From: Cheiracanthium punctorium
Lineage: Eukaryota; Arthropoda; Arachnida; Araneae; Cheiracanthiidae
DNA: 64,000 nt
Reading direction: 5' to 3'
Assembly: GCA_038373885.1 (NCBI GenBank)
Contig: JAWZYV010019498.1
Span: 558,001 to 622,000 of the forward strand
Position numbers and translations under genes: made by a program. Each line of letters opens with the position of its first letter. Position 1 is the stretch's first letter. Of the stretch, positions 1 to 10,747 are shown in pieces. The notes under the pieces are model-generated. The model was not told the DNA's origin, did not search any database, and saw only the letters and a program-made list of their open reading frames with translations.

Positions 1-443
1 CTTACTCGTGTCTTTATTTTATTTTATTTATTTATTAATTTATTTAAACACAACATTGTGAACCAAAAAATTTAAATTTCAAAACTGAAAAGGCTTTGGT
101 ATGCATTGTACCAAATGAAAATTGCAATTATAGCATTGCAAGGCCAAAACTTTTCGCTGAGTTAACTTCCCAAAAAAGGAAAGCAAAAAGTAAAAAATGA
201 GTGGATTTCTTCCAATCACTAGAGGAGAAGGGGAGGATAGGACAGTAGAAGGAAAAATGTCAATGTTTATCACATTGGGGAATTTAAACTGCCACATAAC
301 GATGTCAGCAACAGAAATTATGGAAAATAAAAAATTATTTTAAATATATTACAGCAGTTAAAAGAAGGAACAGGTTCAATACAAACAGGTGATCAGGCTG
401 TTCGCATTGAAAGTGCCCAGTAAAAAAAACAAAAAAAGTTAAA
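1..443. other. 3' flank / untranslated end of gypsy element A
   Basis: This segment lies downstream of the minus-strand pol stop. It starts with a T/A-rich stretch (positions 1-50) and otherwise has no ORF worth calling. The polypurine tract and 3' LTR expected after pol are not identifiable here. I compared it by eye with the sequence beyond the primer binding site (6031 onward) and saw no shared block, so the 3' LTR most likely lies before position 1. Confidence 0.4.
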
Positions 444-3400
444 TTAATTTTTACGTGGCCTAAAATTATAAGAGTGCGAAGTAGGAACCTGATAGTGACT
501 ATCAATAACAGGCAAGTCATTAAGTAAAGACCTTCGAGGAGGAGCAAGTTTTAACCTATCAATATGCATTTTGCGAACTGAAGTGTCAGGATTATCTAAT
601 AATTGAATTGAATAAATAACAGGAGAATATTTTTGTATAACCTTATAAGGTCCAGTAAGATGTTTATTATATTTATCTTTAGACTTTAAGTAAACAATAT
701 CACCAGGGAAAAGAAATCTAAGCTTGGCATTTTCATTTTTCTTTAAATTTTGTTCATATTGTGCAGACTTTAGATTAGAATATGTGTCAGTATAAATTCG
801 CTTCAGGGTGGACATTACTTGAGACAGATAATGAGCTTTATCTAAATGATGAAACTGTACCTGTGGGACATACGTATCAAAAATCATAGGTAACTCTCTT
901 CCAAATTGTATTACGTTAGGAGAAAATTGAGTAGAAGAATGTGTAGAAGCATTATACATATTTACATGAATGTTTATAGCATGAGCAAAGTTATAACCAT
1001 CTTGAATTAGAGCATTTACAGTTGATTTAATTGAGGTATTGATTCTCTCACTAATTGAATTAGCTTGTGGGTGTCCAGAAGTAGTATGTCTTAATTTAAT
1101 TCCAAACACTTTGTTAAAGGTTTCAAAAACAGCACTAGTAAATTGAGTACCTAAGTCAGTAAGTATAATGGCAGGTCTGCCAAAAGTTGAAATGTATGAA
1201 AATAAACAGTTAGCAACAGCATCAGTAGTAATAGAGTTTAAGGGATAGAGCTGTAGAAAACGAGTAAAATGATCAATTATTGTAAGAATATGTTTTCCAT
1301 TATTTAGAGGTCCAAGAATGTCCATGGAAATTACTTCATTAGGTTTTTCAGGTATGTGATTATTTTGCAAAGGAATAGGTGGAGTAGCATGAGATTTTAG
1401 AGTTATGCATTTAGTACATGAATTAATAAAGTTAACTGTATCAGCATACATACCAAACCAAAAATAACGCTGTCGAAGAAATTCATATGTTTTTGCAATA
1501 CCAAAATGTGGTAAATGGGCAATAGCCAAAACTTTTTTCTTTAGAGAGTTAGGAACAACAATAGTAGGATGAATTTCCAAAGATGAAGATTCTTTAGCAT
1601 AGTACAATAATTTATTATGAGGATGTAGAAAATAACATTTATTGTTGTTGCTGTTGTTATTAGATTTCAAATCACTTATAATTTTTGAAGTAGTTTTGTC
1701 TTTTTGTTGTTCATCAAGAAATGTTTTACAAGAAATTTCTAAAAGTGGGTCTTGTGGTGAGGACTGTGAGACGTTTAAATAATTAATATGTTCAAAATTA
1801 TCAGGTGTTTCAGAAATTGCATCATCAATGACAGGAAGTACATCATTATTTAAATTTAGAGTGCTTGGTTGAGAATTTATGTCATGGTGTGGTGGCGTTT
1901 CTTCAAGACGTGAAAAGTAATCAGCCAAAAGATTTTGATTACCAGGAATGTGTTTGAAATTAAAAGTATATTCACTTAATTCGCATAGCCATTTTGTAGT
2001 GAGATCAGTTGGAGAAGTAGTTTTTCTATAATGCTTTAATGGTTTACTGTCTGACATAACAATAAATTCTCGGTTGTATAGAAAATGTTTAAATGCTAAA
2101 ACAGAGCCATGTAGAGCCTTTAATTCAATTTTTATGGCTGGATAATTTCTTTCAGATTTAGATAAAGATTTGCTAAAGTAAGAAATAGGATGTAATTCAC
2201 CATTAAATTCTTGTAAAATATCACCAGAAATTGCTTGATGACTACCATCAGTATTCAAAATGAAAGGTTTAGACCAGTCAGGTAAACAAACAAAAGGTTT
2301 AGTGAAGAAAATTTTCTGTAGTTTATTGAATGCTTCAGTGTGAATGTCAAGCCATTGAAAACTTTGTTTAGGACAAGTTAACTGGACAAGAGGATATGTT
2401 AGTTCAGCATATGAAGGTATTAAATTTCGATAAAATCCACAAACTCCTAGAAAGCGTTTAAGTTGTCTTTTTGTTTTAGGAATTGGAAAACCAGTAATTT
2501 TGATAATATTGGAGGAAATTGGTGAAATTTTATGATTTGATAAATGAAAGCCCAAATAATCTATTTCGGTAAGATGGAATTGACATTTATTTGGGGATAA
2601 AGTGATGTTATTTTTGATTAGAGTATTAAGTAAGGCGTCAAGTTTTTGAAGAGTTTCCTCAAAAGAATTTGAACCAATAACAATATCATCTTGATATGCC
2701 ATAACTCCAGAAACCTCAGACTCTTGTAAGATATTGTCTATTAAAGCTTGAAATGTGCTGGCAGCAGTTTTTAAACCAAAAACAAGGCGGTTGCTGCGAA
2801 AAGTACCACAAGGTGTAGTAAAAGCAATAATATCTCTGTATTCATGAGGTAAGTCAATTTGCCAATATGCACTACATAAATCCAAAACAGTAAAATATTT
2901 ATAGTTTGATAAATTGGAAATAATTGTAGAAATTTTTGGTAATGGGTAAGCCGATGGTTTTAAGATAGCATTTAAAAGTCTTAAGTCGAGTGCCAGTCTG
3001 AATTTCGGTTTAGAATTAGGATCTAGAGCTTTCTTTTTTACTAAAAGCATAGGAGATGCCCATTCCGTGGGAGTTCTTTCAATGATACAGGCTTCCTGGA
3101 GTTCATTTAGTTGTCTCAGAGCCTCATCTTGTAAGGATTGAGGGATGGGAAATGGTAAAGTCCTAATTGGGAATTTATTTATAAATGATAACTGTGGTTT
3201 AATTTTATCTGTGTGTCCCAAGGTTTTCAAAGATTTTGAAAAAGCAGAAAAATGGTTCATTAATATTTCTTTTATTTGGTTTTGTTCATTGTGAGTTAAA
3301 TGTTTCAACTCAAAGTCATTTTCTGTAAGCTCACTCTTTCTTTCTTGAATTATTTCATCAGAGGCAGTAATAAGATTGACATGGTCATCAGGCATATTTG

Positions 3401-4421
3401 TGTGAATATTTAATTGAGCTTCATCAATAGGACTTATAGTTCCAATACTCATTGCTTTGTTTAAGTGTATGGTTTCATCAGAATTATTTTTTACATAGAT
3501 ATAAAAATGGGGATTTTTAATATCAGAATTATCAATGGAATGTATTGAATCATAAATTTCAAGTTTTAATGATTGTATATTAGGTTCAAACAAAAATTCA
3601 GTATATGGACAGTTATGCAGATTAAGTTTTACATATTGAAAGTCATCAGGATGTAAAATGATTTTCTTATCAAGTTTAATTGTAATAGGCATGTCATTAC
3701 TTAACTCTTGTGTAATAGTAGGGCATTCAGAATCGGTCATGTTATTTAGAGTGGTTGTATGAATTTCCCTCTTCAGATTCTGATTTTTCATTAAGGGAAC
3801 AAGCACGTCACCAATCGAAACAGTTCCAGAATGTGGATTTAATTGTAAATTAAATTTTTGGATAAAATCAAATCCAAGAATACCCTGAAATTGAGATGAA
3901 ATGGTCACATTGGTGATGAAAAAGTGATGTCTAAAATGTTTATTATTTATTTTAAATGAAATTTCAACACAACTAGAAAAGGCAACCTCAGAGTTAATTG
4001 TACTAATTTTAACAGAACGTGAAAGAAATTTATAATTAATTGCATGTTTTAAATCATTAAAAACATTCTGTGATAAAATACATAAGGATGAGCCACTATC
4101 TATGAGCATAGGAATATTACTATTATGTAATTGAATTGGAATAATTGGAAGTTTAAATGAATTATCAGAGACACTTGCAATAATTTGGCATTCATCCATC
4201 ACAAAATTATCAGTTTGAGATTCAGAATTCTTACAAATTTTTATAGGTTGCAAGGTTTGAGTATGTGTTGATTTTTGTGAAGAAAAAGTGTCTGGATGAG
4301 AAAAAGTCATAGGAGAAACTCGAGCATCGGGGGCTAGGGTTCTCATAGGTGGAAGTTTTGACGTCGCTGGTTGGGGTAAAGTCACTTGAGAATCTCGAGT
4401 ACCAGCATCAGGAGTTCTCAT
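444..4421 (-). CDS. pol: Ty3/gypsy pol polyprotein (PR-RT-RH-IN), element A
   Basis: 1325 codons, intact. It copies retrotransposon RNA into DNA in cytoplasmic particles and integrates the product. Visible domains: aspartic protease with DSGSS (D108); reverse transcriptase with catalytic YQDD at residues 576-579; RNase H with NTDGS and a later SDSKPL block; an integrase HHCC zinc finger (H..H then CTKC); integrase core with D1034, D1089 and E1125, giving the D-35-E spacing of the family; and a C-terminal GPY/F-type module (LTGPYKVI). No chromodomain is apparent. The start ATG overlaps the gag stop (TAATG), so translation probably relies on reinitiation or a frame change after gag. YQDD instead of the commoner YLDD/YVDD is a variant with both catalytic aspartates present. 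Apparently functional by sequence. Confidence 0.93.
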   Translation of the reverse strand: MRTPDAGTRDSQVTLPQPATSKLPPMRTLAPDARVSPMTFSHPDTFSSQKSTHTQTLQPIKICKNSESQTDNFVMDECQIIASVSDNSFKLPIIPIQLHNSNIPMLIDSGSSLCILSQNVFNDLKHAINYKFLSRSVKISTINSEVAFSSCVEISFKINNKHFRHHFFITNVTISSQFQGILGFDFIQKFNLQLNPHSGTVSIGDVLVPLMKNQNLKREIHTTTLNNMTDSECPTITQELSNDMPITIKLDKKIILHPDDFQYVKLNLHNCPYTEFLFEPNIQSLKLEIYDSIHSIDNSDIKNPHFYIYVKNNSDETIHLNKAMSIGTISPIDEAQLNIHTNMPDDHVNLITASDEIIQERKSELTENDFELKHLTHNEQNQIKEILMNHFSAFSKSLKTLGHTDKIKPQLSFINKFPIRTLPFPIPQSLQDEALRQLNELQEACIIERTPTEWASPMLLVKKKALDPNSKPKFRLALDLRLLNAILKPSAYPLPKISTIISNLSNYKYFTVLDLCSAYWQIDLPHEYRDIIAFTTPCGTFRSNRLVFGLKTAASTFQALIDNILQESEVSGVMAYQDDIVIGSNSFEETLQKLDALLNTLIKNNITLSPNKCQFHLTEIDYLGFHLSNHKISPISSNIIKITGFPIPKTKRQLKRFLGVCGFYRNLIPSYAELTYPLVQLTCPKQSFQWLDIHTEAFNKLQKIFFTKPFVCLPDWSKPFILNTDGSHQAISGDILQEFNGELHPISYFSKSLSKSERNYPAIKIELKALHGSVLAFKHFLYNREFIVMSDSKPLKHYRKTTSPTDLTTKWLCELSEYTFNFKHIPGNQNLLADYFSRLEETPPHHDINSQPSTLNLNNDVLPVIDDAISETPDNFEHINYLNVSQSSPQDPLLEISCKTFLDEQQKDKTTSKIISDLKSNNNSNNNKCYFLHPHNKLLYYAKESSSLEIHPTIVVPNSLKKKVLAIAHLPHFGIAKTYEFLRQRYFWFGMYADTVNFINSCTKCITLKSHATPPIPLQNNHIPEKPNEVISMDILGPLNNGKHILTIIDHFTRFLQLYPLNSITTDAVANCLFSYISTFGRPAIILTDLGTQFTSAVFETFNKVFGIKLRHTTSGHPQANSISERINTSIKSTVNALIQDGYNFAHAINIHVNMYNASTHSSTQFSPNVIQFGRELPMIFDTYVPQVQFHHLDKAHYLSQVMSTLKRIYTDTYSNLKSAQYEQNLKKNENAKLRFLFPGDIVYLKSKDKYNKHLTGPYKVIQKYSPVIYSIQLLDNPDTSVRKMHIDRLKLAPPRRSLLNDLPVIDSHYQVPTSHSYNFRPRKN

Positions 4422-5464
4422 TAGCAGTTTAAATGATCATTATGTGGTAAAAAGGAAGTTGCATTCGTATTAGGAAATTGTGATACCACATTTTGTTGAG
4501 AGGCATTACGAATAGGCAAATTTTGAAACATAGGATTAGGCTGAGCTATGGGCTGAATTGAAATGAAAGAGTTTTTCATTTTGAAACATTGGTGGACATT
4601 ATGCCCTTTTTTGTAGCAGAACTGACATGTTACAGAATATTTCTTAGAGTTATTTGCCTTTGTTTGTCGAGGAAAATAGTTGTTGGAATTTTTGAAATCT
4701 CTATTATTAGGCCTAGATTGATATTGAATGTTTCTATAGTTGTTATGAATTCGTCTGTTATAAGGATGACTGCGTTGAAATTTAGAGTAATTGTGTTTAT
4801 CAGAAACATTATCCTTATTATCATCTTCGAGTTTATTGATTTGCTCTTTTAGGGAGTTTATTTCTTCGGTTAAAGATATTATTTGGGAGGACTGAGCTCG
4901 AGGTGGGGAATTAGCAGAATTAATTTGCTGCAATTCATGAGCTCGGGAAACAGCCTTATCATACTTATTTACTTTTTCGATTTGTAATATTTTTCTGATA
5001 TCACGAGGAATTGCATTAAGAAAATGATTAAATTTTATCGCATCTAACGCTTCTTTATCAGATATGGTGCTGTAAACCTTCTTAGTAATTAGATCTAAGC
5101 GATGGGATAGGTTCAGCATGGATTCATTAGGAAGTAAATTTAGACTATGTAATTGGCTTATGTTAGCCTGAGTATTATTAGTTCCAAAGAAATTTTGAAA
5201 TTGTACATGAATTTCATTAATAGTTTTTGCCTCAGCAAAAAAAGGAGATTCTGCATAATATTGCAGAGCAGCACCTGAAAGCTTAGTACTTAGAAATAAT
5301 TTTGTTTGTGCATCATCCCAATTATTTAAATTCTGTATGTCCTTTACTTGATTAAAGAAAAACTCCAATAAATGAGGTTCTCCTTGAAAAGGCAGAATAT
5401 TAAGAATGGCTGTATTAGACATATTTGTCGATTTGGCTAATTTATTTTTACCTTTAGTACTCAT
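4421..5464 (-). CDS. gag: Ty3/gypsy Gag with CCHC zinc knuckle, element A
   Basis: 347 codons, intact. It is the structural protein of the retrotransposon particle that binds the RNA genome. Residues about 20-170 look like a retrotransposon capsid domain (for example the block LFLSTKLSGAALQYY). A charged segment with coiled-coil character follows (about 195-220), then a basic Asn/Arg-rich region. A single CCHC knuckle, C-x2-C-x4-H-x4-C, spans residues 280-293 (CQFCYKKGHNVHQC). The stop codon TAA shares its last base with the pol ATG. The start chosen is the first ATG of the open frame, just downstream of an AT-rich leader. Confidence 0.88.
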   Translation of the reverse strand: MSTKGKNKLAKSTNMSNTAILNILPFQGEPHLLEFFFNQVKDIQNLNNWDDAQTKLFLSTKLSGAALQYYAESPFFAEAKTINEIHVQFQNFFGTNNTQANISQLHSLNLLPNESMLNLSHRLDLITKKVYSTISDKEALDAIKFNHFLNAIPRDIRKILQIEKVNKYDKAVSRAHELQQINSANSPPRAQSSQIISLTEEINSLKEQINKLEDDNKDNVSDKHNYSKFQRSHPYNRRIHNNYRNIQYQSRPNNRDFKNSNNYFPRQTKANNSKKYSVTCQFCYKKGHNVHQCFKMKNSFISIQPIAQPNPMFQNLPIRNASQQNVVSQFPNTNATSFLPHNDHLNC

Positions 5465-6014
5465 TTAAAATTACGCATAGATAAAAATATGAAAAAATAT
5501 ATAATTGCTACTTATCAATTCTAAGTGCACAAATAAACATTTCTAAATCTGCTTAATTTATTTAACTGGTTTCAGCAGTATACTCAGAAATAATCAACTA
5601 TTTAGATATATGCAGAAAAATATAAGATAAATATATGCAAAAAAATGTAAATAATGTTCATTATTTCGAAGAAAATTTCTTTTTATGAAATATATATACG
5701 CATATATTTATAGCAAAAATCAATCATAATAATATCAATCACTTTAATCAAAATTCAAATAATGCATGAAACTATAATACTAGATATATTTATATGAACA
5801 CTTACTCGTAAAAGAAAAAAATGTTAACACATAATATAATAAAAATTAAAAAAGGTTGGGATCCCAAAATATAATAAAAACATGAAGTAAAAGGAAGCGC
5901 TCATTTGTCAACACACTTGCTTCGTCACAACGCCGCAAGAATAAAAACAACACACTGTAGCACCCAGCACGAAGATCACGACGACTTTAATACACTATCA
6001 GATGTCGGAACATG
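5465..6014 (-). other. Untranslated leader of gypsy element A
   Basis: A very AT-rich segment between the primer binding site and gag with no supported ORF. Its position and length fit a 5' leader that would carry the packaging signal. No specific structure could be assigned. Confidence 0.5.
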
Positions 6015-6030
6015 CCTGGTCACGGCACCA
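6015..6030 (-). promoter_or_regulatory. tRNA primer binding site of gypsy element A
   Basis: On the minus strand this reads TGGTGCCGTGACCAGG. It begins with the TGG expected to pair with a tRNA CCA end. It lies about 550 bp upstream of gag in the element's orientation, where reverse transcription should start. The complement resembles an arginine-type tRNA 3' end, but that assignment is from memory and uncertain. Confidence 0.75.
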
Positions 6031-7208
6031 ATTTTATCCTATGGAGATGTACGGTGGAAGGCGGTGATCGGAAGCAGACGATGGTAGGTATGTAAATCGT
6101 TGTCACATTTGGTATGAACAATAGTGAAGAGCATCGCGTCACTGCATTAAAAATAAGGAAAATGTGTCGACCTCCATATTGCGTATTAAATATATACGTC
6201 AGCGAAATGTAGCACTGTAAGAAGAAAATTTCAGTTAAAGCAACGCCACATTCATTTTTCTTGAACGCCAGCAAACTAAATCCGATTTCAACAGAATGCT
6301 GGGAATCATCACAGATAGCGGTACATCAAAGCAGGTTCGCAAAAGAAAAGAAGGAGGCGGTCAACTAATTGTTGACCCATAATGTTGTTACGGAAAGGCA
6401 TCCGTCTTCCTAGCGCTCGTCGTTTCATTTTTCTTTTTGAGGAGAGCACGCAGAAAACTGGACACAAAGCACAAACTTTGCGAACAAAAAAATCAGTAAG
6501 TCGACCATAAATAATTGGCAGGACTCATCTCCATTTTAGTCATATCTCTTTATTTTTACACCATCTGAAGATCAACATTTTGAAACTTTATAATACACCC
6601 TCAAATAAAAAAGGAAAACTGGGGAAGCATTCTTCTAAAAGTTATTATGGCGCGCATGGCATTTCGTGCCTACGTTCCGGTGGCGAAGGTTCCCCACTTA
6701 AAAGGGAGGACCTCGCCACACAAGTACCAACTCCGCAACTTCTAAAAAATGACCGTTAGACCAACTGCTATAGAAAAAGGGAGCTCGATTTTTCTGGAAC
6801 AATTTTAGCAGATGTTTTTCGAGCAATATGCTTCTTGCACTGCAGAGGAAAACCGCAAACACATCTGTTTCAGCGGAGCAGAGAAAACATATGCGAGCGA
6901 AGGGATGTTATGATTATTCGTTTAGTATTATAGAAAACTGGTGACAACTGTTATTTTATTTCAAAGCAGCTGAAAGGGAAATGCTTTAGAAGTACGTTAA
7001 TGTGCTGTAATTGAGAAGGCCAAGAGGAAAAATGAAAGCTTTAAAAGATAGTTATTATTAAAAACTTTTAAATTAGATTTAGAATAGATTATTAGTTTAA
7101 ATTTAGACAATATTAATTAGGTTTTGTATTAATAATTTTTCATTAAAGAATATGCACGTTGTGTCAACGTGACACCCCGGTTGTACTGTTCAGTATTTCC
7201 CGATACGC
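6031..7208. other. Probable 5' LTR of element A, then unassigned sequence
   Basis: The 5' LTR should start directly beside the primer binding site at 6031. A likely outer edge could lie near 6395, where the minus strand reads CGTAACAACATTATGG, but without the matching 3' LTR this is a guess. From about 6400 to 7208 I see no gene. The stretch 7141-7208 may belong to the neighbouring gypsy remnant. Confidence 0.35.
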
Positions 7209-8228
7209 CTACAACACATAAAGCAAAAATAAATGCCGCTTTTTCCCTTCACTTCTAACAATGTGATGTAACATCCTTTTAAGAGTAGAGTTGTACCGTT
7301 CGACTAATCCGTTGCTCTGGGGGTATTGTGGTGTCGAATCTTTGAGACTAACTCCTAACCGCTTTAGAAATTCCTTAGTTAATTTCTCCTTGAAATTCGT
7401 TCCGTTATCAGAAGCGATAGCATTTGGGATCCCCGTTCTAAAGAAAATTTCTAACAGAGCTTCACAGGTTGTCTTAAGCCGATAAGTTAGTATTGACAAC
7501 CGCTTTTGCCCAACGGCTATGGAAATTCACCAGGCAAAGAATATATCTGTGACCTTTAGAGCTGACCGGCTCAATGGGTCCTATCAAATCTACATATACG
7601 ACCTGGAATGGCAGTTCAAGTCTCGAAACGGGAGTAATCCGGGCTCTATCCTTTATTTTTACAGGTTTTTTTCAACTGACATTCATGACAGCTGCTAATA
7701 AAATTATGGACATCCCTCTTTAAACCTTCCCAATAAAAAGAGTAGCTTATTCTTTCTGCTGCTTTCCTTTCCCCCAATGTGTCCAGCAGAAGGAAATTCT
7801 TGAGCTAATCTTAAAACTTCAGCCCTTCGCCTTTCGGGCAAAACCAATTGAGCACAATTCTCACTAAGAATTTTTTCCTTGTGAAAGCGAAATCCCTCTG
7901 ACACATAAAAATTTGACTTCCGTTTCTTTCCTAAATCCCATTGCCTAATAAGCTTTTTCACACTCTCTTTGCTGCTGCAGAAAAGATAAGCTATCAGTAT
8001 GGTTTAATTCGTCCCGATGTCCAATTATCTCCAATACCTTATCTCCCCTCTCTTTTGCAACCTCCAAAATATGAGATGCCTCTTGACTTCGGTTTTGTCA
8101 CACACCTCATCTCCTGTGACCTGAGTTGCTCGCCCCCCATTCAATCGTTCATAGGTGAGAGCACGTGTGTCCAAGGGCGTGACACAGAAGTTTTGGTTAC
8201 AAAATATTGGCATGCGGAAAAACGACAT
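7209..8228 (-). pseudogene. Decayed gypsy-type integrase (element C)
   Basis: Colinear integrase fragments run right to left in more than one frame. The H2C2-type zinc-finger region is at 7961-7704 (the block AGHIGGKESS). The core lies at about 7700-7500, with VDLIGPIEP and a following FHSRWAKA. The second catalytic region, SDNGTNF, and the ERYNSTLKRML block are at 7499-7209. The stretch 8228-8025 probably holds the linker between RNase H and the zinc finger. Frame changes near 7720 and 7970 and an in-frame stop near 7500 show it is dead. The sequence differs from element A's integrase, so it is a separate family. No LTR or reverse transcriptase is recognisable. Confidence 0.8.
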
Positions 8229-9252
8229 GACTTTATGGTGCAGCTAATACTTTAGCATTGACGTTAGTTACTATTTAAAAGATTATCTAAATAAATAAAT
8301 GTGACTATTAATAAGGGCAAAAACGTAACTTGGTACAAAAGGTCATAAATAAGCAGATAAAAAACAATGTATAAGAGCACAAAAACAAAAATTAAAGCAC
8401 ACATGCCGAAAACAGTCTGCAAAGTCCTTGTAAACACTAACTTGAATCCCTACTGTTTCTATATAATTAGAGCAAATTTTGCCAAATCTTTAAATTAACC
8501 CCTCTCCCCTCCTTCAAAATTAAAGTAGGAAAATATAGAGCCCCTAAAAAAACACTATAGTGCTATAAATGTAATGGCTTTTTTCACATAATGCCCTTTT
8601 TCAAGTAAATGCCATGTTTCTCCCAAGAATTCCCTCTGAGGAGAAAACCATCATACCGTTAACTGCCCAGCCAAAACTGTGCAAACTAGAATTGACCCAA
8701 GTGTTGCAATTGTAAAAGAAACCACGCTGTCAGCTACGAAAGCCGTAAAAATATCCCTGACAATTGCGCTTGTGTCAAAAGTAAAAAATCTTATGCAGAC
8801 GCCGTCGAAATAATTGTACCCCCCCCCACGAAAAATAAGACACAAAAATAAAAATAATTGCGCCAAATTAACTAAATTAACCAGGGAGAAAAAGAACTCT
8901 ACTGAGTTCCATCCCTTAATGAGATCTGCAACAGACTTAGTACTTTACTTCATAATCTCAAAAGTCTAGACATCGGACAGGGAAATCTATGGAAGCTACA
9001 TGTCGGAAACTAACGACTACTTCATCCTTCAAACTGCTTGTCTTTGCCAAGAGCACGCAGACCCCTGAAAGTAATCCCGCTCACTCCTCTCTCTTAGAGA
9101 ATGACTAAGCTGGACTATTTGAGTCTTGTAAAGCATTGGCCTCTCTCCTGTATAAAGTACGCTCTTCCTATCTTAGTTCTTTGGGATACTTCATCCATCC
9201 CAGTTACTCTACCTGTTCGCAGATTTGCAGATGAGGGTCTGCGCTGTAGGCA
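8229..9252. other. Unassigned AT-rich sequence
   Basis: No coding signal or recognisable repeat. The region 9030-9250 has more balanced composition than its surroundings but no supported exon. Confidence 0.4.
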
Positions 9253-9260
9253 CTGCACAG

Positions 9261-9646
9261 TAGAGATGAGTTCGGGCTCATTTTTTGAAGCCCGAGCCCG
9301 CAGACTTTTAATCCGAGCCCGTCCGAGCCCGAGAAATATTATTAAAGTTGGAGCCCGAGCCCGAGATTTCAGCTAAAGACAAATAAAATTAACTACTTCA
9401 TTAATAAGATACAATAAATTTTGGAGCTTCACACACCTTCTAGTCCCCCGTGCCGCTATTTTTTAAAATAAGTACGTCTATTTATCCCATGAATCACTTT
9501 TTAAAATCTGTTTCAAGGATAATGTTCAACAAAGGAGAAATTTTTCACGAGCCCGAACGCAATCGTGAATTACAGAGCCCGAGCCCGAGTCGGGCCCGGG
9601 CTCGGGCTCGGGCTTTCGGGTTCGGGCTGAGCCCGTCTCATCTCTA
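9261..9646. mobile_element. hAT-type MITE with GC-rich ends
   Basis: Terminal inverted repeats begin TAGAGATGAG and end CTCATCTCTA. The flanking 8-bp target duplication CTGCACAG is exact (9253-9260 and 9647-9654). Both ends are stacked with repeats of the GAGCCCG/CGGGCTC motif, while the centre is AT-rich. At 386 bp and without an ORF it is non-autonomous. The 8-bp duplication fits hAT transposases. Confidence 0.85.
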
Positions 9647-9957
9647 CTGCACAGACCAACAAATGCTTATCTCTCCATTCTCATTCTAGCACTGACGGCG
9701 GAATGTCATTCATGTCGAAACTGGTCTGCTATCTTAATTTTTCTATTGGTGCTCATTGACTTTTTTTGTCATTGCTTAGTTATTTAAAAAAAACTATTTT
9801 TTACCTCAGATTTGAAAATGAAATATTACGCATTGAGACCGCATGATCGGAGGTACAGATCATTTGCCTAGTTATCATCGTTGCAGTTTCTTTCTTTAAA
9901 GTTTCATGGACACTTTATACGTCAGAACAACTGATTGTCGTCCTCTGTTAGGCTTAC

Positions 9958-10099
9958 CTTGCCGGATGGTATGGCTTTAGAGCACTTCCTGCAGCACAGA
10001 GCCCCGCACTCGACACAAGAACCTTCTTTTGGTGATGCTCGACACAGAGAACATTTTTCTATTTCTTTTTCAGGCTCTTTCTTTTCGATTTCTTCTTCC
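9958..10099 (-). CDS. Host-gene exon with Cys-rich zinc-binding motif
   Basis: A 142-nt exon flanked on the minus strand by a good acceptor (TTTGTGTATCTTACAG) and a consensus donor (AAG followed by GTAAGC). The frame is open throughout: one base completes a split codon, then 47 full codons end exactly at the donor. It encodes an acidic/basic stretch rich in Glu and Lys, then six cysteines in the order C-x2-C-x8-C-x2-C-x4-C-x2-C (CSLCRASPKEGSCVECG and onward). Such a pattern coordinates zinc in RING, B-box or FYVE/RIM-like modules; I cannot assign the family. Both splice signals and codon-phase consistency support a real internal exon. The next exons are not evident in the window, so introns may be long and full of transposons. 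Confidence 0.6.
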
Positions 10100-10245
10100 C
10101 TGTAAGATACACAAAATTTAAATAAAGCTTTGAAATTTGCATTTTTAAAAATCACTTTTTCATTTTATTTGTATTCAGAAAAATGCTTAATTCCAGCTTT
10201 TTAGTGAAGAAAAATATATAGAAAAATCTCCGTATAGCAAATTCA

Positions 10246-10478
10246 ATAGCTGGCTGAAGTACCCGTAAACGACGGGTAAATTAGTTTTAAAAATAAAGAA
10301 AACTACATGTAAAGACTAAAATAATAAGTACCCATGCACTGTCAATCAACTGAGAAAAATTGAGATAAACGGATGTGGGTCATCCTCATAAAATGTTACC
10401 ATTTCCCTGTTCAATGTGTTCAAATAGTGTTTTGCTTTCTACAACTTATTATTAGCGAGAAAACTTGTTTATATAAGA
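10246..10478 (-). mobile_element. Possible short Helitron remnant
   Basis: On the minus strand the left end carries the hairpin ACCCGTCGTTTACGGGT followed by ACTTCAGC, as at the 3' end of the Helitron at 38445. The minus-strand start TCTTATATAAAC resembles a Helitron 5' end. The terminal CTAG is degraded. Internal similarity to the large Helitron is weak. Confidence 0.35.
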
Positions 10479-10739
10479 TTTATTAAAATTCATACGCTTT
10501 TCTCATTTAAGTAATAAGACGTATTTTTTTCTTCTGAATAGTGAGATGAAAAATGTTCAATTTCTGTTACCGGACATTAAATAAAAAATATATAATAAAA
10601 TAAAAATAAGATTAAGTAATCATTGTAGCGCTTGTACACACAATTTGGCATGTAACAAATATAATAAATGTTACAAAAATGTTAAATAAATTCATTTCTA
10701 CAAATTATTCATTAATATGTGTCCATACTGCTAGGTTCA
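10479..10739. other. Unassigned AT-rich sequence
   Basis: No gene or repeat recognised between the Helitron-like remnant and the MITE. Confidence 0.3.
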
Positions 10740-10747
10740 GTTTCAGG

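Larger units (their letters stand above)
444..6030 (-). mobile_element. Ty3/gypsy LTR retrotransposon A, internal region
   Basis: The order on the minus strand is primer binding site (6015-6030), a leader of about 550 bp, gag (5464-4421), then pol with protease, reverse transcriptase, RNase H and integrase (4421-444). Integrase after RNase H, together with the catalytic motifs, places it in Ty3/gypsy. Both ORFs are uninterrupted, which suggests recent insertion. The 3' LTR appears to lie outside the window, and the 5' LTR should begin at about 6031 going right, but its outer edge could not be found. Confidence 0.85.

Noticed and set aside
1..440. 3' LTR of gypsy element A
   Set aside because: No block shared with 6031-7208 could be found by eye; LTR probably before the window.
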